Assembly: GCA_026705605.1 (NCBI GenBank)
Contig: JAPPAK010000008.1
Location: 166,725-230,724 of the forward strand
Source of the DNA: Chloroflexota bacterium
Lineage (GTDB): Bacteria; Chloroflexota; Dehalococcoidia; Tepidiformales; Tepidiformaceae
Direction of reading: 5' to 3'
Length of the DNA: 64,000 bases
Position 1 is the first letter of the stretch. Every line of letters starts with the position of its first letter. The position numbers and the translations under genes are program-made. Below the pieces are notes generated by a model that saw nothing but the letters and a program-made list of their open reading frames with translations, was not told the origin of the DNA and did no database searches. Positions 24,032 to 31,413 of the stretch are shown here, in pieces.

Positions 24032-25795
24032 CTAGGAGTCCCCCTCGGGCGGGACGACGCGGACGGCGATGATATCCGTGTCGTGGTACTGCTGGTGCGT
24101 CACCGATTCGGCGTAGCTCCGGAGCAGCACCAGTGAAAGCTCCTCTTCGACGGCTGTCAGCGAGTCGTGCTCCTGGATCTGCCGGATCTGGTCCTCGAGG
24201 TTGGCGCCCGCGCCTCCCCCGATGAACTCAAGGTCTGCCGTCGTCCCCTCGCTCGATGCGAGCACGACGAGCTGGCGCTCGTCCTTCGGTTTCTCTTCGT
24301 CCTCGTCGTCGCCCCCCAGGCTCAGGTCGAGCGGCGCGAGGGTCAGGAGCGTCTCCTCGGCGACGGCGGTCAGCCGCTCCTGCATCGCCGAGCCCCAGTT
24401 CCGGCGTCTCGCGAATCTCGTGATGAACTCGTTCAGATCCGGCAGCGCATCGACGTTCAGTTGTGACTGGAACCTCATGCGCCGCGGGTTCGTCAGCTCC
24501 AGGTACAGGATCATGACGATCGCGGCGAGCCCGCCCGTCGTGATCCCGCTCTTCAGCAGCGCGTTTCCGACGGCTCCGATGTCCGGCAGGTGGAACAGCT
24601 CGAACTGGAACGACGCCGCGATCCAGAAGCACACGCCGGCGACCGCGATCTTCTCCTGGCTCTGCTCGTTCTGGATGACCGTTCGCGCGCCTTCGACGAA
24701 GAGTGCGCCCGTCACCATGATCAGGTACCCCGTCATGACCGGCCCCGGGATGCTGCTCAGCACCGCCGACACCTTTGGCAGGAACGCCACGATGATGAGG
24801 ATGGCGCCAATGAAGTAGCCCACCCGCCGTGCCGCCACGCCCGTGATCTGCGTGAACGAGACCATCGCCGGGTTGACTGCGTTCGGAACCGTACCCGCCA
24901 GCCCCGCGAGCAGGTTGCTCGCGCCGGCCCCTGCCACCGCCCCCTGCACCTGCCGGAAGCTGACCGCCCGGTTATCGCGCCAGGCGACCCGCTGCATCGC
25001 GATGGCCGCGCCGTTCGCCTGGATCGCGATGATGACGCCGAGGAACAGGAACGCCGGCACCAGCGTCCAGAAGTCCACGCTGAAGTCCAGCCTGAGCCCC
25101 GGCGACTCGCTCGGGATGCCCACCCAGTTCGCCGCCGTGATGCGTCCCGTATCGAAGATGCCCAGCCCGCCGGCCACGATGCAGCCGACCACGATCCCGA
25201 CGAGCGGCCCCCAGAAGCGCAGGAACGCCGAGCCCCGCAGCATCAGCGCCGCCGCCACGACCATTGTGGCGAGCGCCGTTAGCGATGCTTCTTCCGGATC
25301 GGCGCTGGTGGCCTCGTCCAGCAGGTCGAACACGACCGAAGCCAGCGTGATCGACAGGATCATCATCACCGTGCCGCCCACCGTCGGCGTTACGAAGCGA
25401 CGCAGGATGAAGAGCCAGCGCGAGACGATGAGCTGGACGATCGCGGACACGATCACGAGCGTTGTGAGTGTGGCCGGCCCCCCGTCGACGAGCGCGGTGA
25501 TGCAGAAGGGAATGGCGAAGGCCGCCGTGAACATCGGCAGCACGGCCCCCGCCCCGACGAACCCGAGCCTGCGGACCTGGATGATCGTCGAGAGCCCCAC
25601 CACCACCAGCGATGCGAACACCATCCACGTCACGTACGAGCCACCCCGGTCCGCCGCGTTCGCGACGATTACCGGCGTCACCAGCAGCGTTGCCGAGGCG
25701 ATCAGGCTGAACTGCAGGCCGTAGCCGAGCGAGCTCAGGAGGGGCGGCTTCTCGTCCGCCTCGTAGCGCGGGTGCTCGGGAGCTGCAGCGGCCAT
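24032..25795 (-). CDS. NCS2-type (uracil-xanthine permease family) transporter with C-terminal cytosolic domain
   Basis: 587 residues. Residues ~1-440 form the NCS2/SLC23 core with 12-14 helices: it starts YEADEKPPLLSSLGYGLQF, and has the NANGAAIAMQRVAWRD substrate segment and the GLAGTVPNAVNPAMVSFTQITGVAARRVGYFIG stretch where NCS2 proteins have 'P-x-T-x-x-x-N-x-G'. Residues ~450-587 are an unusual cytosolic addition: a helix MQERLTAVAEETLLTLA, a strand DLEFIGGGAG and an end ELSLVLLRSYAESVTHQQYH...IIAVRV, similar in layout to a GHKL-type ATPase (see findings). The protein at 57756-59492 has the same architecture. Substrate is probably a nucleobase or urate-like anion. Confidence 0.85.
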   Translation of the reverse strand: MAAAAPEHPRYEADEKPPLLSSLGYGLQFSLIASATLLVTPVIVANAADRGGSYVTWMVFASLVVVGLSTIIQVRRLGFVGAGAVLPMFTAAFAIPFCITALVDGGPATLTTLVIVSAIVQLIVSRWLFILRRFVTPTVGGTVMMILSITLASVVFDLLDEATSADPEEASLTALATMVVAAALMLRGSAFLRFWGPLVGIVVGCIVAGGLGIFDTGRITAANWVGIPSESPGLRLDFSVDFWTLVPAFLFLGVIIAIQANGAAIAMQRVAWRDNRAVSFRQVQGAVAGAGASNLLAGLAGTVPNAVNPAMVSFTQITGVAARRVGYFIGAILIIVAFLPKVSAVLSSIPGPVMTGYLIMVTGALFVEGARTVIQNEQSQEKIAVAGVCFWIAASFQFELFHLPDIGAVGNALLKSGITTGGLAAIVMILYLELTNPRRMRFQSQLNVDALPDLNEFITRFARRRNWGSAMQERLTAVAEETLLTLAPLDLSLGGDDEDEEKPKDERQLVVLASSEGTTADLEFIGGGAGANLEDQIRQIQEHDSLTAVEEELSLVLLRSYAESVTHQQYHDTDIIAVRVVPPEGDS

Positions 25796-26025
25796 CGCGC
25801 GCCATTCTAGGCAAGCCGCTGATGACTCGTCGGCCCGCGCGCCTCAGCCCCGTCAGCTGCACGCCGCGCCGCGAACGCCTCCGACAGGCCCTGCTGAACC
25901 CCGTCATTACCGTTGCTCGAATCCTTACCCGGCACCCAGACGGGGCCTTCTAGTCTGTCTGTAGTGAGGCCTCCACCCGGCAGATCGAAGTTGGACCGTA
26001 CGAAGCGCTCACGGGAGGTACTGCA

Positions 26026-26142
26026 ATGCAGAGAACTGGGCTGCCGCCCCTGCCAAAGCTGACAACGATCGCGTTCGCGCTCATGACCGGCGCAATCGCC
26101 GGAGTGGTGATGGCGACCCTCCTCCTCGTCCTTTCTTCCTAG
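26026..26142 (+). CDS. 38-residue single-span membrane peptide
   Basis: A short frame with a strong ribosome site (GGGAGG at 26013-26018, 7 bp before ATG). The product is a Lys-containing, Pro-rich head (about 11 residues) followed by one hydrophobic helix, IAFALMTGAIAGVVMATLLL, and a two-Ser end. It is not homologous to anything I recognise. It stands alone between divergent genes and is followed by a perfect 9-bp hairpin, then two more hairpins, as expected of a real short transcript. Small one-helix proteins of this kind often sit beside larger membrane complexes. Confidence 0.6.
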   Translation: MQRTGLPPLPKLTTIAFALMTGAIAGVVMATLLLVLSS

Positions 26143-26145
26143 CCT

Positions 26146-26167
26146 CGAGCGCGCTCCCGCGCGCTCG
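26146..26167 (+). terminator. perfect 9-bp hairpin just after the 38-aa gene
   Basis: CGAGCGCGC, loop TCCC, GCGCGCTCG, starting 4 bp after the stop. No T-run follows, so termination may be weak or Rho-assisted. Confidence 0.5.
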
Positions 26168-26182
26168 CCACAGAAGCTGGCA

Positions 26183-26205
26183 CAGGCCGCCGTCACGGCG
26201 GCCTG
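26183..26205 (+). terminator. 11-bp near-perfect palindrome
   Basis: CAGGCCGCCGT-C-ACGGCGGCCTG: two exact 11-base arms around a single C. A second stem-loop in the 38-aa gene's 3' region, usable from either strand. Confidence 0.4.
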
Positions 26206-26230
26206 CCCGGTCGGTCATCTCGCTTACTGC

Positions 26231-26250
26231 GAAGCGGGCCACGCTTCTTT
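26231..26250 (+). terminator. hairpin with short T-run before the sterol-reductase gene
   Basis: GAAGCG, loop GGCCA, CGCTTC, followed by TTT. Third hairpin in a row after the 38-aa gene; probably the true intrinsic terminator. Confidence 0.4.
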
Positions 26251-26284
26251 ACCCTGAGGGCCAACAGGCTGGGGGTAGTCCACG

Positions 26285-27433
26285 ATGATTGACTGGCTTG
26301 GCATCGAGCATCTCTTCGAACTGTCTACCGGGGAGAAGATCGCCGGGCTCTTCACTCCCCTGGCGATCTTCGTCGCGTTTGCCATTGCGACGGTCGTCCT
26401 GCCGGGAAGGTGGGTCCCCGGGTACGTCACCGACCAGGCGACCGGCGAGCCCCGCCGGTACCGCCTCAACGGCCTCCTCGTCTTTGTCGTTGCGGTGCTC
26501 GTGTGGGGCTTCGAGGTCATCCCCGGGCTCGACCGGGAGTTCTTCTACCGCACCTCGCTCTATGCCGTCGCCGGCGGCACCGGCTTCGCCGTGATCTTCA
26601 CGGCGCTGGCCGTCTACACCCAGCCGAAGACGGGGAACACGAACCCGATCACCGACTTCTACCTCGGCCGCGTCCAGGAGATCCGGTTCTTCAACGACCG
26701 CCTCGACCTGAAGATGACCTTCTACGTCGTCGGCGGGACGATGCTGGGCATCAATGCCATGTCGGGCGCCGCCTGGCACTACGAGCAGTTCAGCCCGACC
26801 AACGAGGTCAACCTCGGCGTCTTCGTCTACGCCGCCATCTTCACCTTCTACGTGTTCGACTATCACGTCTTCGAGCGCGTCCAGCTCTACACCTTCGACC
26901 TCATCCACGAAAAGATGGGCTTCAAGATGTTCTGGGGCGACATCGTCGTCTACGGCTGGCTGTTCATCGTCCCCCTCTACGGCATGGCCGCGTACCCCGA
27001 CCCCGGCTTCAGCACCGCCTGGACCTACGTCTGGATCATCGGCGCCTCCGCCCTGTTCCTCGTCGGGTGGAGCATCTCCCGCGGCGCCAACATGCAGAAG
27101 TACACCTTCAAGCGCTGGCCCGACCGCAAGTTCCTCGGGATCATCGAGCCCCGCTACATCCAGGCCGGCGAACGCAAGATCCTGACCAGCGGCTACTGGG
27201 GCGCCGCCCGCCACTTCAACTACATGGGCGAGGGCTTCTTTGCGCTGGCCGTGGGCCTCTCCTTCGGCCACTTCGACGTCGCCTGGTCATGGGCCTACGC
27301 GATCTTCGTCATCTCCATGTTCACCTGGCGCCAGGTCGAGGACGACCGCGCCTGCGCGGAGAAGTACGGTCCCGAGAAGTGGGCCGAGTACCAGGAGAAG
27401 GTCCCCTACCGCATCGTCCCCGGCATCTATTGA
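26285..27433 (+). CDS. ERG4/ERG24-family sterol reductase homologue
   Basis: 382 residues with about 9-10 hydrophobic helices. The C-terminal half matches sterol C14/C24/C7 reductases: GFKMFWGDIVVYGWLF, TLSGYWGAARHFNYMGEG-type segment (residues ~299-316; family form 'SGWWGxxRHPNYxGD'), WRQVEDDRACAEKYGPEKWAEY and the ending VPYRIVPGIY. These enzymes use NADPH to reduce ring or side-chain double bonds of sterols; the membrane face and NADPH pocket are formed by these C-terminal motifs. The usual RHPNY has become RHFNY. No squalene epoxidase or oxidosqualene cyclase is nearby. The true substrate could be a sterol, another isoprenoid lipid or a quinone. Confidence 0.82.
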   Translation: MIDWLGIEHLFELSTGEKIAGLFTPLAIFVAFAIATVVLPGRWVPGYVTDQATGEPRRYRLNGLLVFVVAVLVWGFEVIPGLDREFFYRTSLYAVAGGTGFAVIFTALAVYTQPKTGNTNPITDFYLGRVQEIRFFNDRLDLKMTFYVVGGTMLGINAMSGAAWHYEQFSPTNEVNLGVFVYAAIFTFYVFDYHVFERVQLYTFDLIHEKMGFKMFWGDIVVYGWLFIVPLYGMAAYPDPGFSTAWTYVWIIGASALFLVGWSISRGANMQKYTFKRWPDRKFLGIIEPRYIQAGERKILTSGYWGAARHFNYMGEGFFALAVGLSFGHFDVAWSWAYAIFVISMFTWRQVEDDRACAEKYGPEKWAEYQEKVPYRIVPGIY

Positions 27434-27489
27434 GGAATGGCGGCTCCCGGCACAGTCCCACGAGGCAATGCAGGGCCAACAGGTAGCCC

Positions 27490-27529
27490 GGCGGGAGTGT
27501 TGGCCGTCGAGCACGGCCAATTCCCCGCC
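27490..27529 (+). terminator. large two-part hairpin between convergent genes
   Basis: An inner 8-bp perfect stem TTGGCCGT / ACGGCCAA with loop CGAGC (27500-27520) sits inside an outer 6-bp stem GGCGGG / CCCGCC (27490-27495 with 27524-27529). It lies between the stops of the sterol-reductase gene and the OLD-like gene, so it can serve both strands. Confidence 0.5.
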
Positions 27530-27574
27530 CTTGCGCTCGTCGGCAACCACTCGAACATGGTGAATTGGGCTGGC

Positions 27575-29416
27575 CTACTCGTTGTCGGCACTCGTTGCGA
27601 GCGCCTCTTCGAGCAGGTCGAATACGTCGTGGAAACCCTCGAAGTCAGCGGCCGTGCCATTCTCGCAGAGCCAGCGGCAGAGGTTGCTCTTCTCGCTGGA
27701 GTTCACGGTCCAGGTCTCGGGGATGTCCTCCCACTGGCCTCGCTTCGAAGCCCTGCGTGCCTCGTCGATGTCAACAAATGCGGGATTTGCCTCGCGTGCC
27801 CTTTCCAAGACGGGCCTGCTAAACAGATTCTCGATTCCGTCGGGGATTGGATTGTCGCTTCTGCGACGGATGGTTCTTTGGACAATGCGCCCTTTGCGTA
27901 GCGGTTGTCTTTCCGCATCGCAATCGAACAAGAGAACCACATCCTGAGGCATGGCTCTGGCGACAGGCCCAGTATAGCTATCCCAAAGCTTGCGTAGGCT
28001 TCCCTTACCACCCCCCTCCCAGATTTCCAACTGTGCCAGCTGCTCAGCTCTATCTAAGTGAATTGCAGCAGCCTCAAGATATTGCTTATCAGTCGCGCCC
28101 TCCACGAAGAGTATGGGTCGTTGCGAATCCTTGATTTTTCGAGCCATATCTTCCGAATAGAGTCGAGTAGACGTGAAGGAGGCATAGGCGTGCCCAAATT
28201 CCGTAAACTGTTCAGGGCTTATCTGGTCTGACTCTGGCAAGCGGTATATTGAGAAACCCTCTTCTCCGAGAGCTTCCTTCATCCCCAAAACGAAGAGAGG
28301 GGAGTGAGTCGTGACAATAAATTGCACACTCGGGAACAAGGATAACAGGGAAGGCAAAACTTCGTACTGGTGGGACGAGTGCAGGTGCAAGTCGATTTCG
28401 TCTATCAAGACAAGGCCAGTAATGTCTGAAAGTGATTCGAACGGCCGTCTGGTGAGGTCATAATCACGAAGGATCGAAAGGCCTATGTTTAACAGAGATA
28501 GCTCTCCACTGGAGAGCTGAAAGATATTCGGTGTTAAGGGCTCATCGCCATCTAGCAGTGAGACGACCCGGTGCTGGCGACGCCCTATCCCAAACCTGGC
28601 GTTGCCCCGCCTGGTCAGAGTCCTGACTAGGGTCAATGCAGAGTCGTACACACGTGTGGCTTCTCCCCAGTAGCCGGTGAAGAGCGGGAGGACCTGCGGA
28701 GAAGAGTTCGGGGAGCCCGGCACGTTGACGCTGCGGGTTTGAATCTCAAATGCGGCTCGGTCGTAGACCACATCGTAGAGCCAGTCTCTGTTCGCCTGCA
28801 GGGGCGAGGTGGCGAAGACTCGCCGGCCTGTGTGACCACTCAAGAACGGTAGGTCCATGTGACGGGCCCCTTCCTCGAGGGCGTCCCGGTTCAACCATGC
28901 CGGAAGCTCGAAGCGGTCCGCAGGGAAGTAGAGGAAGCAGTTGTCTGCCAAGGCTCGATCAAGAGATGTGCGATCGTCACTGTTGGCGGAGATGTTGGTG
29001 TCGATCCTGTCGTTCTGCTCTGGCGAGAGGTTGTTCCACAGAGATTCTGCCGAGGAGCCGACTATTCCGCTTGGGGCTTCTGTGTAAGCTTCCTTCTCCC
29101 TGATTGTTCGCAATTCGCTCCAATAGAAATCTCCAGAAAAGTCAGTGCGAGAAAAAGAAAACTGGGAACCAGTACTCACGTAGGAATTGGACCGTAATTT
29201 GAGAGTCTTGCCAGCGTCCACTTCAGGAGTTCCAGGAAAGGCTACTTCTTTCGCCGCCATAATAGGGTTGACGATATGGGACAGCACGACGCTCTTACCA
29301 GACCCATTAGGACCGACTAGCACTATCGGTACAGGGGATTCTTCTCGGAAGGGAAACTCGATATCTAAGTCGGTAATCGGCCCATAGTTGGTTAGCTGAA
29401 GGCGTTTAGCGTACAT
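27575..29416 (-). CDS. OLD-like AAA ATPase fused to a TOPRIM nuclease domain
   Basis: 613 residues. Walker A GPNGSGKS at 35-42, ABC-like signature LSSGE at 301-305, Walker B LVLIDEIDLHLH at 335-346 (D339/E340) and the TTHSP switch at 369-373 form an SMC/Rad50-type ATPase head split by a ~200-residue insert. The C-terminal TOPRIM nuclease has the conserved VEG (E439) and LLFDCD (D498/D500). This is the layout of class 1 OLD nucleases and of fused PARIS-type (AriA-AriB) defence proteins. GC is clearly lower and codon use less biased than in the neighbours, so the gene was probably acquired by transfer. No second defence gene is adjacent. Confidence 0.82.
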   Translation of the reverse strand: MYAKRLQLTNYGPITDLDIEFPFREESPVPIVLVGPNGSGKSVVLSHIVNPIMAAKEVAFPGTPEVDAGKTLKLRSNSYVSTGSQFSFSRTDFSGDFYWSELRTIREKEAYTEAPSGIVGSSAESLWNNLSPEQNDRIDTNISANSDDRTSLDRALADNCFLYFPADRFELPAWLNRDALEEGARHMDLPFLSGHTGRRVFATSPLQANRDWLYDVVYDRAAFEIQTRSVNVPGSPNSSPQVLPLFTGYWGEATRVYDSALTLVRTLTRRGNARFGIGRRQHRVVSLLDGDEPLTPNIFQLSSGELSLLNIGLSILRDYDLTRRPFESLSDITGLVLIDEIDLHLHSSHQYEVLPSLLSLFPSVQFIVTTHSPLFVLGMKEALGEEGFSIYRLPESDQISPEQFTEFGHAYASFTSTRLYSEDMARKIKDSQRPILFVEGATDKQYLEAAAIHLDRAEQLAQLEIWEGGGKGSLRKLWDSYTGPVARAMPQDVVLLFDCDAERQPLRKGRIVQRTIRRRSDNPIPDGIENLFSRPVLERAREANPAFVDIDEARRASKRGQWEDIPETWTVNSSEKSNLCRWLCENGTAADFEGFHDVFDLLEEALATSADNE

Positions 29417-29468
29417 GTGAGGTGTGGGCCGGCTAGCCGCGCTAGTTTTTGGGCGGGCGAACTCAGGA

Positions 29469-29529
29469 GCGTTCCTCTCGGGTAGCTTGTGTGGCTAACC
29501 TAGCAGGCATTGCTGAGAGGCGCGAACGC
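29469..29529 (-). other. extended inverted repeat upstream of the OLD-like gene
   Basis: GCGTTC-CTCTC at 29469-29479 faces GAGAG-gcgc-GAACGC at 29515-29529, giving an 11-bp stem with a 4-base bulge. Inside lies a second possible stem (GGTAGC with GCTAACC). It is 52 bp upstream of the ATPase start, on the leader side. It could be part of the mRNA leader, a small structured RNA or a recombination scar. Confidence 0.3.
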
Positions 29530-29591
29530 AGTGCAGGGGAACTCTGCTCATGGCTGAAGGGGACGGGGTTCTTGCCCAGCTCCTCCCCGGC

Positions 29592-30056
29592 CTAGTCGAC
29601 TTCCGCGTAGGTGAGCAGCCACTCTCCGTCGAACTGCTCATAGATGAACTTCATCTTGACTGAACTGCCGCCGAACCGCGCCGTGTGCTTGACCTCCCAC
29701 TTCCCCGGCTCGATCTCCCTGGGTGGGGATGTCTCCTCTGCAACGAAGACGGTGCCACGGTCCTTAAAGGGCGCCATGTTGCGCTCGAGGTCTTGCCTCT
29801 CGGTCGTCCAGTAGCTCGCCGCGTAGAACTGCCTGAGGTCGTCAAGCACGTAGGTGTTGTAGACCTCCCACAGCTCCATGGTCCTCTCGCTGAGGTAGGC
29901 GGCAAGCTCGGCGTCCTCTTCGCTCAGCGCCTCCTGTGGCGGGGGTGGTTCGTCCTCCCCGCCGCCGCACGCGACCGAGGCCGCCACGGCAAACGCCGCA
30001 AGGATCAACGCCAGCCCGACCGCTCCGCTCTTGCGGGTCGAACTGGTCCGGGTCAC
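29592..30056 (-). CDS. small exported (lipo)protein of unknown function
   Basis: 154 residues from GTG 30056; an ATG at 30140 would add 28 residues without a signal-peptide character and overlaps the P450 promoter. The N-terminus has a basic start and a hydrophobic stretch (GAVGLALILAAFAVAASVAC) with a lipobox-like end at C30, followed by GGGEDEPPPP. The remaining ~110 residues form an NTF2-like or DUF4878-like small domain (LWEVYNTYVLDDLRQFYA; WEVKHTARFGG; FIYEQFDGEWLLTY). No catalytic motif. Divergent from the P450. Confidence 0.7.
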   Translation of the reverse strand: MTRTSSTRKSGAVGLALILAAFAVAASVACGGGEDEPPPPQEALSEEDAELAAYLSERTMELWEVYNTYVLDDLRQFYAASYWTTERQDLERNMAPFKDRGTVFVAEETSPPREIEPGKWEVKHTARFGGSSVKMKFIYEQFDGEWLLTYAEVD

Positions 30057-30192
30057 GTGAAGAATCCTGTCGCTGGGTGTCACCGGCACAAGGATACCGA
30101 CCGATCGCCGGCACTGCACAGGTGTGTCACTGCCACTCAACGGTGTGGAGCGGGCGGTACACTGCCGACCATCCGGGTCTCGGGGGAGCGCA

Positions 30193-31332
30193 ATGCCTGT
30201 CCGTCCCTTCGCCCCCCACGCGACCGTTGACCCGTACCCCGGCCACCGGCGCCTGCTGCGGCGGAGCTCGCCCTACCACGAGCCCGACCTCGGCGCGTGG
30301 GTCGTGACGCGGCACTCCGACATCGTCGACATCCTGCGCAACCCCCGCGTCTTCTCGTCCTCGGGCAAGACGGGCGTCGACGACCCCAGCCGCATCATCA
30401 TCCTCGTCAACGACGATCCCCCGCGACACACCGAGCGGCGCGCCCTCGTGCAGCGGCCGATGACGCGCCGCCTCAACCACGACCTCGACGCCTGGATCGA
30501 GCGTTGCGTCGACGACCTGCTCGACGCGGTCGACCCGGGGAACGTCGAGGCGATGGGCGACTTCGCGGTGGGGCTCCCCGTGTCCGTGATCACGCACCTG
30601 CTCGGCATTCCGGATGAGGACAGCCACCGCTTCATGCGCATGCGCAGCCCCCAGCGTGGGCAGACCCAGCAGGAGCGCGAGGCCGAGTTCACCGCCATCG
30701 TCGGCTACCTTCGGCGGCTCGTCGCCGAGCGCCGGCGCGATCCCCGCGACGACCTCATCAGCGAGGTCCTCGCGCACGACCGCCACGGGCCGAGCCTGCA
30801 GGAGTGGGAGATCGTCGGGCTCTGCATCACCCTGCTCGTGGCCGGCAACGAGACCACCAGTAACCTCATCGCCAACAGCCTCAACGTGCTCGCCGCCGAC
30901 CCGGACCTCTGGCGTCGCCTTCGCGACGAGAGGCAACTTGTTCCCGTCTTCATCGAGGAGATGGTGCGCTGGCAGTCCCCGACCCAGACCATCTTCCGGA
31001 CGACGACCGAGGCCACCGAGATCGGCGGCACCCGCCTCCCCGCGGGCTCCGTGGTGGCCCTCGGAGTGGGAGCGGCGAACCGCGACCCTCGGGTGTTCGA
31101 CCACGCCGACGTGATGGACCTCGACCGCGACGTGCGGGACCACCTCGGCTTCGGCAGCGGCGCGCACTACTGCATCGGCGCCCCGTTCTCGCGCCTCGAG
31201 ACCGAGAAGCTGCTCGGCGCCATGCTCGACCGCTACGACCGCATCGAGCCCGGCGAGCGGAAAGCGCAGCGCCAGAATGCATCCCCCTTCCTCTACGGCT
31301 TCCGCCATTTGCCGCTCGTGTTCAGGCGCTAG
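30193..31332 (+). CDS. cytochrome P450
   Basis: 379 residues from ATG 30193 ('gggggagcgca' upstream). I-helix oxygen-activation motif AGNETTSN, K-helix ExxR in EEMVR, and the heme-binding loop FGSGAHYCIG with thiolate Cys327. It resembles bacterial class I P450s that need a ferredoxin and a ferredoxin reductase; no such pair is adjacent, although two 2x[4Fe-4S] ferredoxins lie at 37.4-38.1 kb. DDLISEVLAHD and ALGVGAANRDPRVF are standard family motifs. The substrate is unknown. The gene ends 22 bp before a strong bidirectional terminator. Confidence 0.92.
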   Translation: MPVRPFAPHATVDPYPGHRRLLRRSSPYHEPDLGAWVVTRHSDIVDILRNPRVFSSSGKTGVDDPSRIIILVNDDPPRHTERRALVQRPMTRRLNHDLDAWIERCVDDLLDAVDPGNVEAMGDFAVGLPVSVITHLLGIPDEDSHRFMRMRSPQRGQTQQEREAEFTAIVGYLRRLVAERRRDPRDDLISEVLAHDRHGPSLQEWEIVGLCITLLVAGNETTSNLIANSLNVLAADPDLWRRLRDERQLVPVFIEEMVRWQSPTQTIFRTTTEATEIGGTRLPAGSVVALGVGAANRDPRVFDHADVMDLDRDVRDHLGFGSGAHYCIGAPFSRLETEKLLGAMLDRYDRIEPGERKAQRQNASPFLYGFRHLPLVFRR

Positions 31333-31353
31333 CGCTTTCCCAGGCACACGAGA

Positions 31354-31381
31354 AAGCGGCCCGCCTACTGGCGGGCCGCTT
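31354..31381 (+). terminator. bidirectional terminator, 12-bp perfect stem
   Basis: AAGCGGCCCGCC, loop TACT, GGCGGGCCGCTT, followed by CGTT on the plus strand and TTTCTC on the minus strand. It separates the convergent P450 and peptide-binding-protein genes. Confidence 0.8.
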
Positions 31382-31413
31382 CGTTGGGGCAACTGCTCGC
31401 AGTTGCGAGGTCG

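Noticed and set aside
29417..29591. Possible tRNA or retron-like RNA upstream of the OLD-like gene
   Set aside because: I find no cloverleaf, reverse-transcriptase gene or msr/msd layout; only a bulged inverted repeat, listed as a low-confidence element.
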